Shown piece by piece: positions 1 through 11,486 of a stretch of 64,000 nucleotides of DNA. Below the pieces are notes generated by a model, which was given only the letters and a program-made list of their open reading frames with translations, ran no database searches and was not told the DNA's origin. The stretch's first letter is position 1; every line of letters begins with the position of its first letter. Source of the DNA: Saccharina japonica. Lineage: Eukaryota; Sar; Phaeophyceae; Laminariales; Laminariaceae. Made by a program: the position numbers and the translations under genes. The stretch is from the NCBI GenBank assembly GCA_008828725.1, contig MEHQ01001995.1:41078-105077 (forward strand), written 5' to 3'.

Positions 1-1800
1 CTGACGGCAGCTAACACTGATGAGTGATTTGCAGAGCGTATGTACATCTACTCGCGCATACTACGCACAAGTCTGAAGTTGTTTCTGCTTCTGTGTGTTC
101 TACTTAGGATTGCTGGGGCTACTCTTGGGGCTTGAGAGGAAAACATGACGGTAAAAAGTGTCGATTTCAGCAAAGGTCACTGCGAGGTTGGAGGAGGATA
201 CAAGGTTGGTGTCTAAGTTACAATGCAAGGACTCATACAGCATACAGCACGGCCGCAAGTTGATGTACCTGTACTGCTGGACATACGATGCTCGTAGACG
301 ATTGATAGCACCAGACCTTATCGTTTTTTAGGTCGCTATCTCGGGGCCTCGAAGGGGTTAAGAATGTTATTATAAGTTGTGCGCTGCGGTGGCAGCATGT
401 CATAGCGGACAAGATGAAAAAGACAACACGCAGTACCGCAGAAGTACAGAGTACGGACTGCTGCAGCAGCAGCACCGTCGTGCTGTACTTGACTACAGAA
501 GTATGCCATACAAAAGACCATACACACACCCGCCCACCCTGGAACTCATCAACCCACCCACTAACCCGTCCACGCAGCATGCCAAACAGCAGCACAACAG
601 CACGTGGAGCAGTACACGCAGAAGCACCAAAAAGACCAAGACAGCAACCCGCGAACGTCGGTCCCACGGGTTGGGTCCCACAGACTCAGCTGTACGCACA
701 GCTTCCACGTTCTGGCTGAAAATCGCGAATTTTGAAATAATTTTCTACATTTCGGACTGAGTGCACGAATCCGTGTGAATATATCACGGAAAAAATGATT
801 GGAGAGGATTACGGTATGAGTTGGCTTTCGTACCCAAGCAGTCTGGTCTAACAAGGAGTGCCATGGCACGAGAACGGTGGCCTGGCTTCCGACCCATGCT
901 GTCTCGCCCCTGCTGAGGCCAACCCAGCATTTCTGTATTAACTTGTCTCACCTTTGGGAATTTTCGCCACTTGCTCCACCACGATGTCGCCAAACTGATG
1001 CTGGGTAGACAGGTGCCTCTAGTGGGTGCTCACGTGGCCCACAGCGCTGGTTCTGGTGGCATTTGAGGCGGCCGCCCAAGGGGTTTCCTAGAAATAACGC
1101 AGGCGGTATATTGCCTCCAAAATTACACGAGGTGTGCGCTAAAAATTCCTTACCAGAATTTCTGAGAGAGACCCCAATGATATATAATCGTCATATCCAT
1201 TGTGCTGCATGCTGCATGCTGTTGAGGGTTTCAACGTGAAAGAATGGCATTGGCAAAACGGGGATGGGGGGACACGATTTTATTCGTTTTGTCGTTTTTT
1301 ACCGTTTTTGGTTTTTGTTCTCCTGGCGTATACGGGCTGGTCCGGCCGTAAAACAGATATTCATTCTATCGGCGGTTTTTGAGCCATTTTGGTATGTTAA
1401 CACTTCACTTTTTGTAAGAGTGTTCCCGAACCTACGACGCATTTTCAGATGTTCGAATTTTTCGAATCGGAGTTAATTTCGTCGAGTAAAGTCATGTCGA
1501 GTAAATTTCCGCCACTCGCGAGGTTATCGCGATACTAAGGTCTATACGAAAGTCCGAAAAATCTGCACAGCGGACGACGCTGATTCTTGGTGTGAACATT
1601 CCTTGAGGCACAACAAAACGATCGATATGCTTAGTATTGCTTGATTCGTTGTCTATCAAGAAATATGACGTGCATAGCATCCGCAATACAAAGTTAAGAT
1701 ACTACGATGAGGAACACAAAACCTTGATTTCACAGGCCAATTTATCGTTTTTTGGTCTGATTTTTCAACACGTGATTCGCGTCGCTTTCGTCTAAAGCTT
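1..1800. other. No recognisable gene
   Basis: Open frames overlap on both strands, are short (up to 144 codons) and Cys/Ser-rich, and resemble no family I know. A GCAGCAGCAG tract lies near 463. I see no splice-bounded exon. Treated as intergenic. Confidence 0.5.
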
Positions 1801-1936
1801 CAAAGAGGCTCCTTTTTGTTTTTACCTTTGTTTCATACTTTTTGGCCAAATTGTCGACCAGGTTTTTCTCAAAATGACCATATATGCGCGCCTCCTTGCG
1901 CCTCCAGCGCAAAAAAAACAAAAAGGAGCCTCTTTG
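1801..1936. repeat. Perfect 23-bp inverted repeat (hairpin)
   Basis: Positions 1801-1823 (CAAAGAGGCTCC followed by a T-rich stretch) are the exact reverse complement of 1914-1936, separated by 90 bp. A transcript from either strand would fold into a 23-bp stem. It could be a tiny palindromic MITE or a small-RNA hairpin. The flanks do not show a clear target duplication. Confidence 0.75.
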
Positions 1937-2527
1937 GATCGTTTGCTTGTGCTCTAAGGAAGCTCCACACGGATTTTCAGATCGATATTCGCAAAACTGA
2001 GCTGTGAAAGTGCTGGCAAATACAGTGCGATCCTCTCGGCCGGACCAGCTCGTAGGAGGCGCGTAGATGTGTACGTGCATCGGGTATATATCGAAAACAT
2101 GTATACTACTGCTGTACTACAACAGTCTACCACGAGCTGTGATCAGTTCAAAGTATGTTGGATATGTATGACCACAATCAAAGATACCCGTGTACAGCAT
2201 ACAATGCGCATGTGTCAGGTTTGTGACCGAGATACATACGAGCACACGTATATGAGTACAGCACACATGTATTACGAGTACGGTTGCCACTCTCCGTGGG
2301 CAGTGTGCAGAGCGCTCTCAACTCTTGGCAGTACGTCTGATTTCCATCCTTCGACACAACGCTGCTGTTAACTAACAACGTGTATAACTCTTGGCATTAC
2401 GTCTGACCCTCGTCCTTCGGTACAATGCTGCTAACATTCCGGCATCACGCAAGGCTGCGACCGGCGGCCGTCCAGGCCGCCGGCGAAGCCCCTTGTATAG
2501 TCTATAGATGTACGTTTATTTCGGTAC
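1937..2527. other. No recognisable gene
   Basis: Short overlapping frames only. A segment near 2340 and one near 2400 both contain 'tcttggca(g/t)tacgtctga' followed by 'cgtccttcg'-like words, a small local duplication. Nothing else supported. Confidence 0.4.
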
Positions 2528-2889
2528 CTTTTTGTTTTCTGTCCCTTATATTATATTTGCCCTTCTATTATTTCTCCCTCTTTAGTTATAACTCAGATCC
2601 GTCACTATATAGACTCTTCTCCTCCCTCCCCACTACGATAAGTGCCTAGTGCCTCGTATTTTCATCCCTATCCTAGCACATTTCAGCACTTTCTTCCCTC
2701 GTCGACTCGCGTCAAATGCCGCCTATGATACCCACGCTACGAAGGCTCTCTCAGCAATCGGTTCCTATATTGTTGCAAATAGAGTCGAAATCTTGGTGAA
2801 ATCTCAATATTGTGACGGCGGGATTTGAACTCGGGTAACAACGCTATTAATATGAATAGTAGCATTTGAAGCTGACCACTAGACTACAA
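2528..2889 (-). mobile_element. SINE1, diverged full-length copy with tRNA-like head
   Basis: Read on the minus strand this begins with a tRNA-like head: a D-arm/A-box 'TAGTCTAGTGGTCAGC' (about 2870-2886) and a T-arm/B-box 'GAGTTCAAATCCC' (about 2821-2834). The body is homologous to the copy at 38538-38893 (shared words 'cgtcgactcgc', 'acccacgctac', 'taactcagatcc', all plus-strand), with an A-rich 3' end at about 2528-2545. In place of the anticodon loop there is an extra palindrome-like stretch 'GCTACTATTCATATTAATAGC'-type sequence. No intact cloverleaf, so not a functional tRNA. Confidence 0.7.
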
Positions 2890-3228
2890 GTATGCATGCA
2901 TGTGCTCTCTGTCTGTAGACTATGTGTATACGTGTATGTATTATTCTGTTGTTTGCTGCTGCTGTACGTCATTGTGTACACCTGCTACCCCAGGTGTTTT
3001 TCAATACACAGCAGTACTTACCGTCAATGCGTGTTTATTACTACATATATAGTGATTGGTGGCAATGAGGCGCGACCTCAGTACCTACGGTAGTCAAACA
3101 TGCGCGACATCATGCTGCGCGAATCCTGATTGTGCTGAGCCGACACGAACGAACATCTACGTATGCATACGTGCCGTACTACAGTAGTTCTTTTTATATT
3201 TACGTAAGAAAATCATATTGTCAGCAGA

Positions 3229-3310
3229 CAGCACCACCACAGCAGCAGCAGCAGCAGCAGCAGCACTGGCGGCGGCATCAACAACAGCAGCAGAACAGTA
3301 GTAACAGCAG
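3229..3310. repeat. CAG/CAA microsatellite
   Basis: Imperfect (CAG)n/(CAA)n with a GGCGGCATCAA interruption. It gives glutamine-rich or alanine/valine-rich spurious frames in all readings. Confidence 0.85.
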
Positions 3311-3320
3311 AAGCAGTAGG

Positions 3321-3410
3321 ACACACGGTATGACACACGGTATGACACACGGTATGACACACGGTATGACACACGGTATGACCCACGGTATGACCCAACG
3401 TATGACCCAC
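3321..3410. repeat. 12-bp tandem repeat (ACACACGGTATG)
   Basis: About 7.5 copies of a 12-mer; the last copies vary (ACCCACGGTATG). The unit is a multiple of 3, so a frame stays open on both strands (THGM repeats on plus), but nothing indicates real coding. Confidence 0.9.
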
Positions 3411-3589
3411 GAGGCCATCTACAAGTAAAGAAGAATTCCGGGAGCCGTTGTATTGGAGTTAGTGTAGAACGCACCCTGTTCTCTCGTATATATATTAAAA
3501 ACCCAGTCTGGGTCAAAACGAGGGATTCTCATTGCTAATAGGCGTCCTGTACTGTACATTCCTTGGGAGTACAGTCGCTTTTGTGCGCC

Positions 3590-3891
3590 GACGCATGCTC
3601 CGGTAGAGATGCACCTGCGTACAGGCCATATTAATAAGTTTCTGCTTTTTGGGGGTGGTCACTTGAGGAACCTCTATACCTGCAGTAGTCAAAAACTGAT
3701 TTTGGGGGGAAACGAAAGTGCTACATGATTAACTCAAGTATAAAAGATCTACTGTAAGTATAAGACACAAGAATGGTCAGATTCCGACGATTTTGGGTTA
3801 AGGAGGCTTTAATACTTCAGTATGTCATTCAGAAATATTTCAGCCAAAAAAACGGTATACCGTATACCGTATACCTCTAGCGTAGCACGCG
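3590..3891. mobile_element. MITE family A, copy 1
   Basis: A 302-bp non-coding element with imperfect terminal inverted repeats: left 'GACGCATGCTCCGGTAGAG', right (reverse complement) 'CGCGTGCTACGCTAGAGG'. It is flanked by a perfect 6-bp direct repeat TGCGCC (3584-3589 and 3892-3897), consistent with a target duplication. Internal words 'tacctgcagtagtca' and 'gggttaaggagg(c)ttta' recur in the copies at 33551, 53521 and in the copy split by the LTR element. Confidence 0.75.
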
Positions 3892-4013
3892 TGCGCCCAA
3901 GCTTATCTATTATCAAGCCTCTACTCTTCGCCGGTACGGGCACTATGCGAAGCCGCAGGCGGGCGTCAGCCCGCCACGGCGATGACCCCCCTTGTAAGAT
4001 ATATGCCCTTATC

Positions 4014-4440
4014 ATGGTGTTGCCGTGGCACTGCTATGGGCCACGATGACATCACCATGGACCCTCATGACATTGCCATGCCCTTCCCATGAACCCTCAT
4101 CTCAGGCCATGGCATTGCCATGAACCTCAATGGCAAGCCATGACACTGCCATGACTCTCCATGGCACGCAATGGCATTGCCATGCACCTTCATGGTTCAC
4201 CATGGCAATGCCATCAGCCTGTATGGGTTGCCATCGCATTGCCATAGGCCATCACGTAATTGCCATGGTGTGTCCTGAACATTCCATGGAAACCTATGGT
4301 ATTGACATGGCGCCGTGAAATGTCGTGGCAATGCCATGCGCATGTCATCAGATCGCCATAGATTAGCGTAGCATTGCCATGGACCGTTCTGTTGAACATT
4401 GAAATCGCCATGGGCCCACTCCGGTAATGTGCGCTAAAAA
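4014..4440. repeat. Degenerate CATGG / TGGCATTGCCATG repeats
   Basis: About 400 bp built from variants of a self-complementary word (CATGGCATTGCCATG), with poorly kept spacing of about 20-25 bp. Open frames here (for example 4130-4318) are by-products rich in Met/His. Confidence 0.8.
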
Positions 4441-4449
4441 CAACTAGTA

Positions 4450-4680
4450 AAACCCCCCCGTCAATTTCGGTGGTGGGTAGATCCCGCGGGGAAATTTCCC
4501 GTGGTGGCCGATTTCTGCCGGAAGGTTCGCCGTGGTGGGCGGTTTCGGTGCGAATTTTCCCGTAGTCTCCCGTGGTGGCTAGTTCCCGCGGCGAGAACTT
4601 CTGTGGCGTCCGAGTTCCGTGAAGAAATCCCGATGAATTCCGGTAGTGGATCAATCCCACCGGAAACGTTTTGAACCAAA
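4450..4680. repeat. CGTGGTGG-type degenerate repeats
   Basis: Repeated variants of 'ccgtggtggccgatttc', 'ccgcggggaaattt' and 'ccgtagtctcccgtggtgg' at ~35-45 bp spacing. Non-coding; frames on the minus strand are repeats of the same words. Confidence 0.6.
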
Positions 4681-6655
4681 TATTCGTTTCCGAGGAATGC
4701 CCCGCTAATGTTTCTCTCTTTCTTGGTAGCGTTCTTGGTGTGAGGGAGTACGGCAGACGAGAGTCAGTTGGAAACTTTCTCGCTATTATTTCGCGCGTTT
4801 TTCATCCAGTAACGCGTAGGCTTCAGGCAAGATTAAGTCGTTTTCCTAGTGCGTAAGTCGTCGTCGAGTAGGTAGCTGGACGTCGCCTCGATCAGCCAAA
4901 TCTACAGCAAGCGCACACGCCTCTGTTGACAAAAAGTCTTCGGCATCAGCCGCTGCCGCCTTCGGATGCTGGTGTCCACACATTGATGGCGGGTGGAGAA
5001 ACACGAGGTGCCGAGCTGAATCGTGGCGAGCAGCTCAGCGGCAGTAATCGCGGCCAAGCCAGCATTGGCATTGATGTAGGCAGCAGTGGGTGTTTCGGCG
5101 CGTGGACTTGTAGTCAGTTTGTGGTGAGATAAGAGGTGCCACGGGTCCCCCTGCGCACCAAGCTCAGACCCGGCCGTGGCCTAGGCGCACCCTCGCGGCG
5201 AGATTGGTAGCGTCTAGGGTATATACAGTAGTTGCAGTGGCAACGATGATAGATTAATTGAATCGCGGGCGTAGCATAACACCTCACGCCTCGTCACTCC
5301 CCCGCCAGACTTGCGGAGTTGGCCAGCGCATGCTCTGATTTGCAGACATAAACCACCCACTCAGCGCATCTAAGGGGGCACTTTTTTTCTATTTCGCATT
5401 TGTTCAAGCGAAATGAACTGCATACGTTCTGCGTCGGAAGCCTACGCGGGGTTTGGGAGAGAGATCCGGAACGTTCGCACACACGTTATGACCGCTCTTA
5501 TCGACCTGGTGATGAGCGGTGTTTTTTGTTTTTTTGCCGCTCGTGATTTGGTATTCCTGTTCGTTTTCGTGTACTGGCTTCAAGCAAGCCCGAATGCTCG
5601 ACAAAAACATGCAACATAAAAACTTGCCTCATAAACTGGTCGGCAGGGCGCAAACGTTCAGATTCTGTGTCTCAAACCCGGCGTGGACTCTTGTACGTTT
5701 GTGCTGTAAAATGTATTGTTCGTTTGTGCTGTAAAATGTATTGTTTACACCGTTGCATTGTAGTCGCGTACTTTCAATACATTACCAACTTTGGATGTGG
5801 AATATGATATGATAATGGTCTTACGCATTCAAGTATTCAAATATTCGCGCGAACAACTTACCGACCTACGCAGGAGTCGGCTCGCTCAGAAACTGATATT
5901 AAAATTAAAATGTGTATTGTTCCTACGAAAGCGGCTGACGATCTTTGGCCGTTTTCAAAGCCATGTGGTCGGCAAGGACAGGCTATCCCGCAGCTTATGC
6001 CTCCGCTCCTTCCCCTGCGGGGCTAAGTAAGATATCACACCATAAGTGCACGCAAAAAAATGACTTTGAGGTTGGACGGCAATGTGGCGTTTCCCAACAG
6101 CGGGATCCAACAACGGCATGCCAATGCCTTACAAAAGAAGCCTTAGTGGTGTAGTGATGTCCTAGTGATGTCCAGGCAGCGTGCTGCGTTCGGACGGATG
6201 CAGCTTGCACACAAACGAATAATATCACGCATGAAAACGCAATCGGAACGTGCCTTCGCTAGAGTCAGCCTGCGTACTCGGAGCATGCCCCTTAGCGGCG
6301 GCAAGCTACAGCAGCACTTCATTAGTCAGTGTGGACTCGAATCCTTTAGCCCAACTACAAAAACGATGTTTACACAGGAATATATATGGAGTAATTGGCA
6401 CAAACACTCAACGTAGGATGCGGTTTGGTGAAATAAGATGGTTCAACCCAAGTTCAACCCTGTATCGATTTGCCAATCTGAGACATGAAACGGTAGATTG
6501 GATGTTGACCCGATCTGATAAAAACTCGGATCCGCATCAGAAGCGTCTTCACACCTGTAGTGCCATATCATATCCGGGGTACAAGAGAAGTACTTCAAAA
6601 AACAAAAACGAACGCCACAGTTCCCTTGTGCGTAGAGGGCCCTGACAAGGGAAGG
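4681..6655. other. No recognisable gene
   Basis: I see only short frames without domain similarity. A duplicated phrase 'tcgtttgtgctgtaaaatgtattgtt' occurs head to tail near 5695-5745. A segment at about 5822-5960 resembles 56480-56640 (a 'ttcaaatattcgcgcgaac'-like word, then 'tcctacg(g)aaa'), suggesting an old dispersed repeat. Confidence 0.4.
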
Positions 6656-6689
6656 GAAAGACAAGAGTCGAGCGAACAGTGAAACGAAC

Positions 6690-7887
6690 AAGAAGCTGAG
6701 AATAGGGTCATGGAACGTATGTGGATTCGCCACGGAAGAGTGCAAGAGGATAGAAATAGCCGAACAAATAAGTGAGCGCGACTTAGGCATAGTGGGAATC
6801 CAAGAGTCGTGGGAAAAAGAGGGGGGCGAAATAGGATGCACAATTGGAGAGTACGCATGGATACGTAGGGAAAAAGAGAAAGGGACAGAACAAGAAGAAT
6901 AGGGGGGCGGGGGGAGTAGGGTTCCTAGTCAAAGAATACCTGTGTGACATAATAGAAGTGATCAAAGACACGAAATTCGACGAAAGCATCTGGATAAAGA
7001 TACCAGGGGAGAGGGGAGCGAAAGATTATTTCTTAGGAAACATATATATGCCCCCAGAGTCGAAGAGTACGGTAAAAAATATACAGAAGAAGTTCGGAGA
7101 AATAGCAGTAGATGTACAAAAATATAAAAGACAAGGAGAAGTAGTACTAGTCGGAGATTTTAACTCAAGAATTGGGAAGGCAAGCAACCCGAACGATAAC
7201 ATTGGACAGTATGGGGAAGTAACAAAGAATAAGAACGGGGAAGAGATGCTGAAGTTCCTTAAGAACAATGAGATGAAGACTCTGAACGGTAGAGCAAACA
7301 AGCCAGAGCCAGAATGGACTAGACAGTGCATACAAAAGGGAGAAAGCTCCGTTCTTGACTTTATAGTGGTAAAAAATGGTAGTAAGGAAACTGAAGTACA
7401 TGTATGCGCGGCGGACGTAGGAACTACGGATCACTGCCTAATATGGACAGACAGCCAGCAGACGAGAGTTATCAAAAATAGGCGCGGTAGGAAATTGTAC
7501 AGACGGCGAATAGATAAACTAGAAGTAAAGGAAAAACGGGACGAATTCCAAGAAGAGATGACTAAAAATGCAGAGCATTTTTCCGATCTGCTGGAAAGCA
7601 TAGGTACGACAAAGAACAATATAGAGAGAGATGGTGCAGGAGCGAGGATAATAGGATGGGATAAATTGGTCAAGACCACAGCAAGTAAAGTAATTGGGAA
7701 GTTGATAATATGCAATAGGGCAGTAAAATGGTGGGATGAAGAAGTAAAAGAGGCTATAAGAGTAAGGAGAAAGGCACACGCAAGATACACATCGAGCAAA
7801 ACTACGTCAGGATGGGAGGAGTATGGTATTGCTAGAAAGAAAGTGAAAAAGGTGGTTGAGAAGAAAAAGGGGGTATGGAAAGCGTAG
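6690..7887 (+). pseudogene. LINE ORF2, endonuclease part (frameshifted)
   Basis: The first frame (6690-6902) carries the domain start 'KKLRIGSWNVCGFATEE' and 'IVGIQESWEKE', with the catalytic Asn and Glu of apurinic-like LINE endonucleases, then ends in a stop. A second frame continues at about 6862-7887 with 'GGVGFLVKEY', 'VGDFNSRIG' (catalytic D-x-N), 'SSVLDFIVV' and 'GTTDHCLIW' (S/T-D-H motif). The domain is therefore complete but split by one frameshift near 6860. The same break is present in copy 2. The protein would nick target DNA to prime reverse transcription. Downstream about 130 residues are charged linker. Confidence 0.85.
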
Positions 7888-10288
7888 TTAATAAAACAAA
7901 TGCAGACTTTGATGGCGGGATGAAGCAGATGTGGGTAGGGATAAAAGGGATACTAGGCAAACAAGCAGGTGAGGCAGATACGGGGATAGCTACATCAAGA
8001 GCACAGAACGGTAAAATGGTCAGTAATTCGAAGGGGAAAAGGGAAGTACTTCTAGAGCATAACCGCAAGCTAGAAACGCCCACAACCAACGAAACGTTCG
8101 ACGAAGAATTCGACAAGGATATCAACGCGTGGGTAGAGGCGACCGTAGATGCATCAGAAAAGGAAGACAATGGCTCAAAAGGGTTACAGGGAGAGTTCAC
8201 AAGAGAAGGAGTAAAGAAGTGTGTAGCTAAACTTAAGAATAGAAAGGCAGCAGGGGCAGACCAAATAGTTAATGAATTTATGAAGTCCGGGGGAGAAGGA
8301 ATGCTTACCATGATGGTTAAGTGTGTATAACTGGATATGGAAAAACGAGTACGCACCTAAGAGATGGAGAGAAGGAGTAGTAGTAAACTTGTTTAAGAAA
8401 GGAGACAGGCTGACCCGGGTAACTATAGGGGGATAACGCTACTAAGCACTGTAGGTAAAACGTTCTGTAAGATTTTGAACGATAGAATGGGAACAATGAT
8501 GGAGAAGGAAGAAAAATTAGCGAAGGGCAAGCAGGATTTAGGCCAAACCGTAGCTGCGTCGACCATGTGTACACATTAGGTAAGAGATACAACAGGAGAC
8601 GGGCTACGGCGCAAATTCGTCTTGTGGCTTTTTGACTATCGGCAAAAGATAAGGCGCGAGGGCTAGCAAGCAACAAGTACTGTATTTCATATGTATGTTT
8701 CTAATGTATCGTACGCATACGACATATTAGCGTCCTAAAACAGCATGTATTCGATATATTTGGAATAAACCAAAGTGGCGTATGCCGGCATCATAGGCCA
8801 ATGTGGAGACCTTGTTGGATTAAGAGAACACGTAGTGATTGGGCAGATGATGCTCCATGAACGAGGAGTTACAGGCGATATGGGCAATGATGTTGTTATA
8901 GGTGGAGAAAAATGTATATTGGGTCTCAGACTGCCACGATTACTTAGATACGAGCCATCTCAGTGGAGAAAATGGCAGCTGGTAGAAAAAGGTGTGGGTA
9001 GGAGAAGAAAAGTGTAGGTTTGAGAGCGATGCAAGTGCTGTGATGTTGGACGGGGAAATATCGAAAGTACGTTGATATCCTTACAGGGAGTTGCCAGGGA
9101 TGTACGCTATCACCTAACCTATTCAAGGTATACATTAATGACATGATAGTAGCAGTAGAAGCAGCATCGCAGGGGGTCACGGGGGGGGAAGATACGGTGT
9201 CGGGATTGATGTTTGCGTGATGATTCTCGTCTGCATATCAGAAACACCCGAAGGACTGCAGAAACAAATACGAGAAGGCACTACGAGTACACCAGGAAGG
9301 GAGAGTGACGGCGAACGTAAACAAGGCGCAGTAGTTGTATGTAACGAAGATAAGGAGAGTCCGGTAACTTGTAAGTGGAAGTGGGGAGAAGATGAATTAC
9401 CAGATCGTAGACCAGTATACTACCTTGGCGTAGAGATCTCAAAGATTGCTCTTGGGATGCACACATAAATAAAATAATAGGCAAGGGTAAGGCACACGTA
9501 GGCAAGATGGAAGCAGTCCTAACAGACTCGCACCTTGACACTAGAATTAAGAGATGTATACTGATGAATGTGATTGTACCAAAGCTAGAATATGCAGGAG
9601 AAGTATGGGAAGGGAACGCAAAGCTCGTAAAACAGCTGGAAACAGTACAGATGACAGCAGCTAAAAAAGTACTAGGATGCTCAAGTACGACGAGTAATAC
9701 AGTATTGAGAGCAGAACTGGGAATGTACCCACTTAGACAAATAGAGACGTGCGTAAGTTGAAATGGCAAATAAAGTAAAGAACATGCCAAATAAGAGGTT
9801 GCCAGCCATAGCTGATAAAGCTATATGGGAGAAAGTAACCAAAGGGCGAGCTGGGATAAGGTGGGATAGCGTAGTCGAGAAAGTATGGAAGGAAATAGGA
9901 AACCAAAAAGAGACGCTGGCCATAGAAAATTTAGCGGATACAAGACAGAAGTGAAAGAAAGGATAGAAAGAAGGGAAAGGCTAGCACTGAGAAAGAAGGT
10001 GGAAGGGGAAGAACACTTAGAGATTACGGGGGGTTGAGAGAAGGAATAGGAATGAAAAGGTATCTGCACGGCCCAATGGACTTCGCGAAAAAGCTAAAAC
10101 TGCGATTTCGTGTAGGGGACCTGGACCTGCCAGAAAAAAGGAGGTATACCAGTAGCCGGGAAAAGGAGGAAGTAGATGCACAGATGTGCCCATGTGGCAA
10201 AGCCATAGAGAGTAGAGTTCACATAGTGGGAGAATGTGAAAGGTACAAGGAGGAAAGGGATGTGCTAGAGGAGGAGATGGGAAAATAG
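7875..10288 (+). pseudogene. LINE ORF2, reverse transcriptase and C-terminal part (multiply broken)
   Basis: Segments in different frames carry RT motifs in order: 'RKAAGADQIVNEFMKSGGEG' (about 8238-8300), 'WREGVVVNLFKKGD' and 'STVGKTFCKILNDRM' (8330-8510), 'FKVYINDMIVAVEAASQG' (about 9120-9175), 'YYLGVEIS' (about 9418-9442), and a thumb-like region 'IKRCILMNVIVPKLEYAGEV' (9548-9610). The catalytic F/Y-x-D-D box near 9205-9215 is destroyed by a frame change. The stretch 8595-9020 is too degraded to place. The end encodes 'CPCGKAIESRVHIVGEC' (about 10188-10240), the usual C-terminal Cys/His motif of LINE proteins. Not functional. Confidence 0.8.
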
Positions 10289-10567
10289 ACGAGTGTGACA
10301 TAGAGCAGTTTGGTAAACTAAATAGTAGCGAGAAAACGATCGCTATCTTAGGGAGATAGATGGTGGCCACAGGCGGCGAAGCAGGAAGGGGATAAGATTA
10401 GCAAAAGGTTTCTCTGTAATATATGGAAACAACGTAATGAGCGCCCAAGTGTTGGAGGTGTCTCTATTAGGAGTAGGAACGGTGCTCCGTCTCGAAAGGG
10501 ATGCGTGGTCAATGGTCAAATGACTAAGGCAAGCAACAAATGAGTACGCCCCCCCCCCGCCCCCCCC

Positions 10568-10568
10568 N
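10568..10568. other. Single ambiguous base in a poly(C) tract
   Basis: An N at the end of a C run (10549-10567). A second N lies in the G run at 50723. Both mark homopolymers that assembly could not resolve, so tract lengths there are unreliable. Confidence 0.95.
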
Positions 10569-11486
10569 AAGACAAAACCAGAAACGGAAACAGTAAGAAA
10601 GCTCAAAGAAAAGAACACAGAAGTAGCAACGAAGGAGAAAAAACGAAAGACAAGAGTCGAGCGAACAGTGAAACGAACAAGAAGCTGAGAATAGGGTCAT
10701 GGAACGTATGTGGATTCGCCACGGAAGAGTGCAAGAGGATAGAAATAGCCGAACAAATAAGTGAGCGCGACTTAGGCATAGTGGGAATCCAAGAGTCGTG
10801 GGAAAAAGAGGGGGGCGAAATAGGATGCACAATTGGAGAGTACGCATGGATACGTAGGGAAAAAGAGAAAGGGACAGAACAAGAAGAATAGGGGGGCGGG
10901 GGGAGTAGGGTTCCTAGTCAAAGAATACCTGTGTGACATAATAGAAGTGATCAAAGACACGAAATTCGACGAAAGCATCTGGATAAAGATACCAGGGGAG
11001 AGGGGAGCGAAAGATTATTTCTTAGGAAACATATATATGCCCCCAGAGTCGAAGAGTACGGTAAAAGATATACAGAAGAAGTTCGGAGAAATAGCAGTAG
11101 ATGTACAAAAATATAAAAGACAAGGAGAAGTAGTACTAGTCGGAGATTTTAACTCAAGAATTGGGAAGGCAAGCAACCCGAACGATAACATTGGACAGTA
11201 TGGGGAAGTAACAAAGAATAAGAACGGGGAAGAGATGCTGAAATTCTTAAGAACAATGAGATGAAGACTCTGAACGGTAGAGCAAACAAGCCAGAGCCAG
11301 AATGGACTAGACAGTGCATACAAAAGGGAGAAAGCTCCGTTCTTGACTTTATAGTGGTAGAAAAGGAAGTAGTGAAGGAAACTGAAGTACATGTATGCGC
11401 GCGGACGTAGGAACTACGGATCACTGCCTAATATGGACAGACAGCCAGCAGACGAGAGTTATCAAAAATAGGCGCGGTAGGAAATG
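10569..11486 (+). mobile_element. LINE copy 2 (partial)
   Basis: From about 10645 to 11486 it is nearly identical to copy 1 (6656-7487), covering most of the endonuclease, with the same frameshift near 10850 plus additional small indels (about 11243, 11360, 11400). The first 75 bp (10569-10645), absent from copy 1, encode a charged peptide ending 'EKKRKTRVERTVKRTRS' that fits the end of an ORF1. Homology stops abruptly at 11486 where an inverted segment begins. Confidence 0.85.

Larger units (their letters stand above)
6656..10567 (+). mobile_element. Decayed non-LTR retrotransposon (LINE), copy 1
   Basis: An APE-type LINE, 5'-truncated at the ORF1/ORF2 boundary. It encodes an endonuclease/exonuclease/phosphatase domain, then reverse transcriptase, then a C-terminal Cys/His motif. 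Coding is broken by several frameshifts and stops. The 3' end has about 80 bp shared with SINE2 and finishes in a C homopolymer (10549-10567) instead of poly(A). The next base, 10568, is an N. Sequence of a second LINE copy starts immediately after. Confidence 0.9.

Noticed and set aside
17..24. CTGATGAG core, as in hammerhead ribozymes
   Set aside because: No GAAA partner with flanking stems at suitable distance.
1336..2052. Inverted words 'ctggtccggcc' / 'ggccggaccag' as ends of a transposon
   Set aside because: Only 11 bp, with no further terminal similarity or target duplication.
3157..3516. 119-codon minus-strand ORF
   Set aside because: Produced by the CAG and 12-bp repeats; composition is repeat translation.
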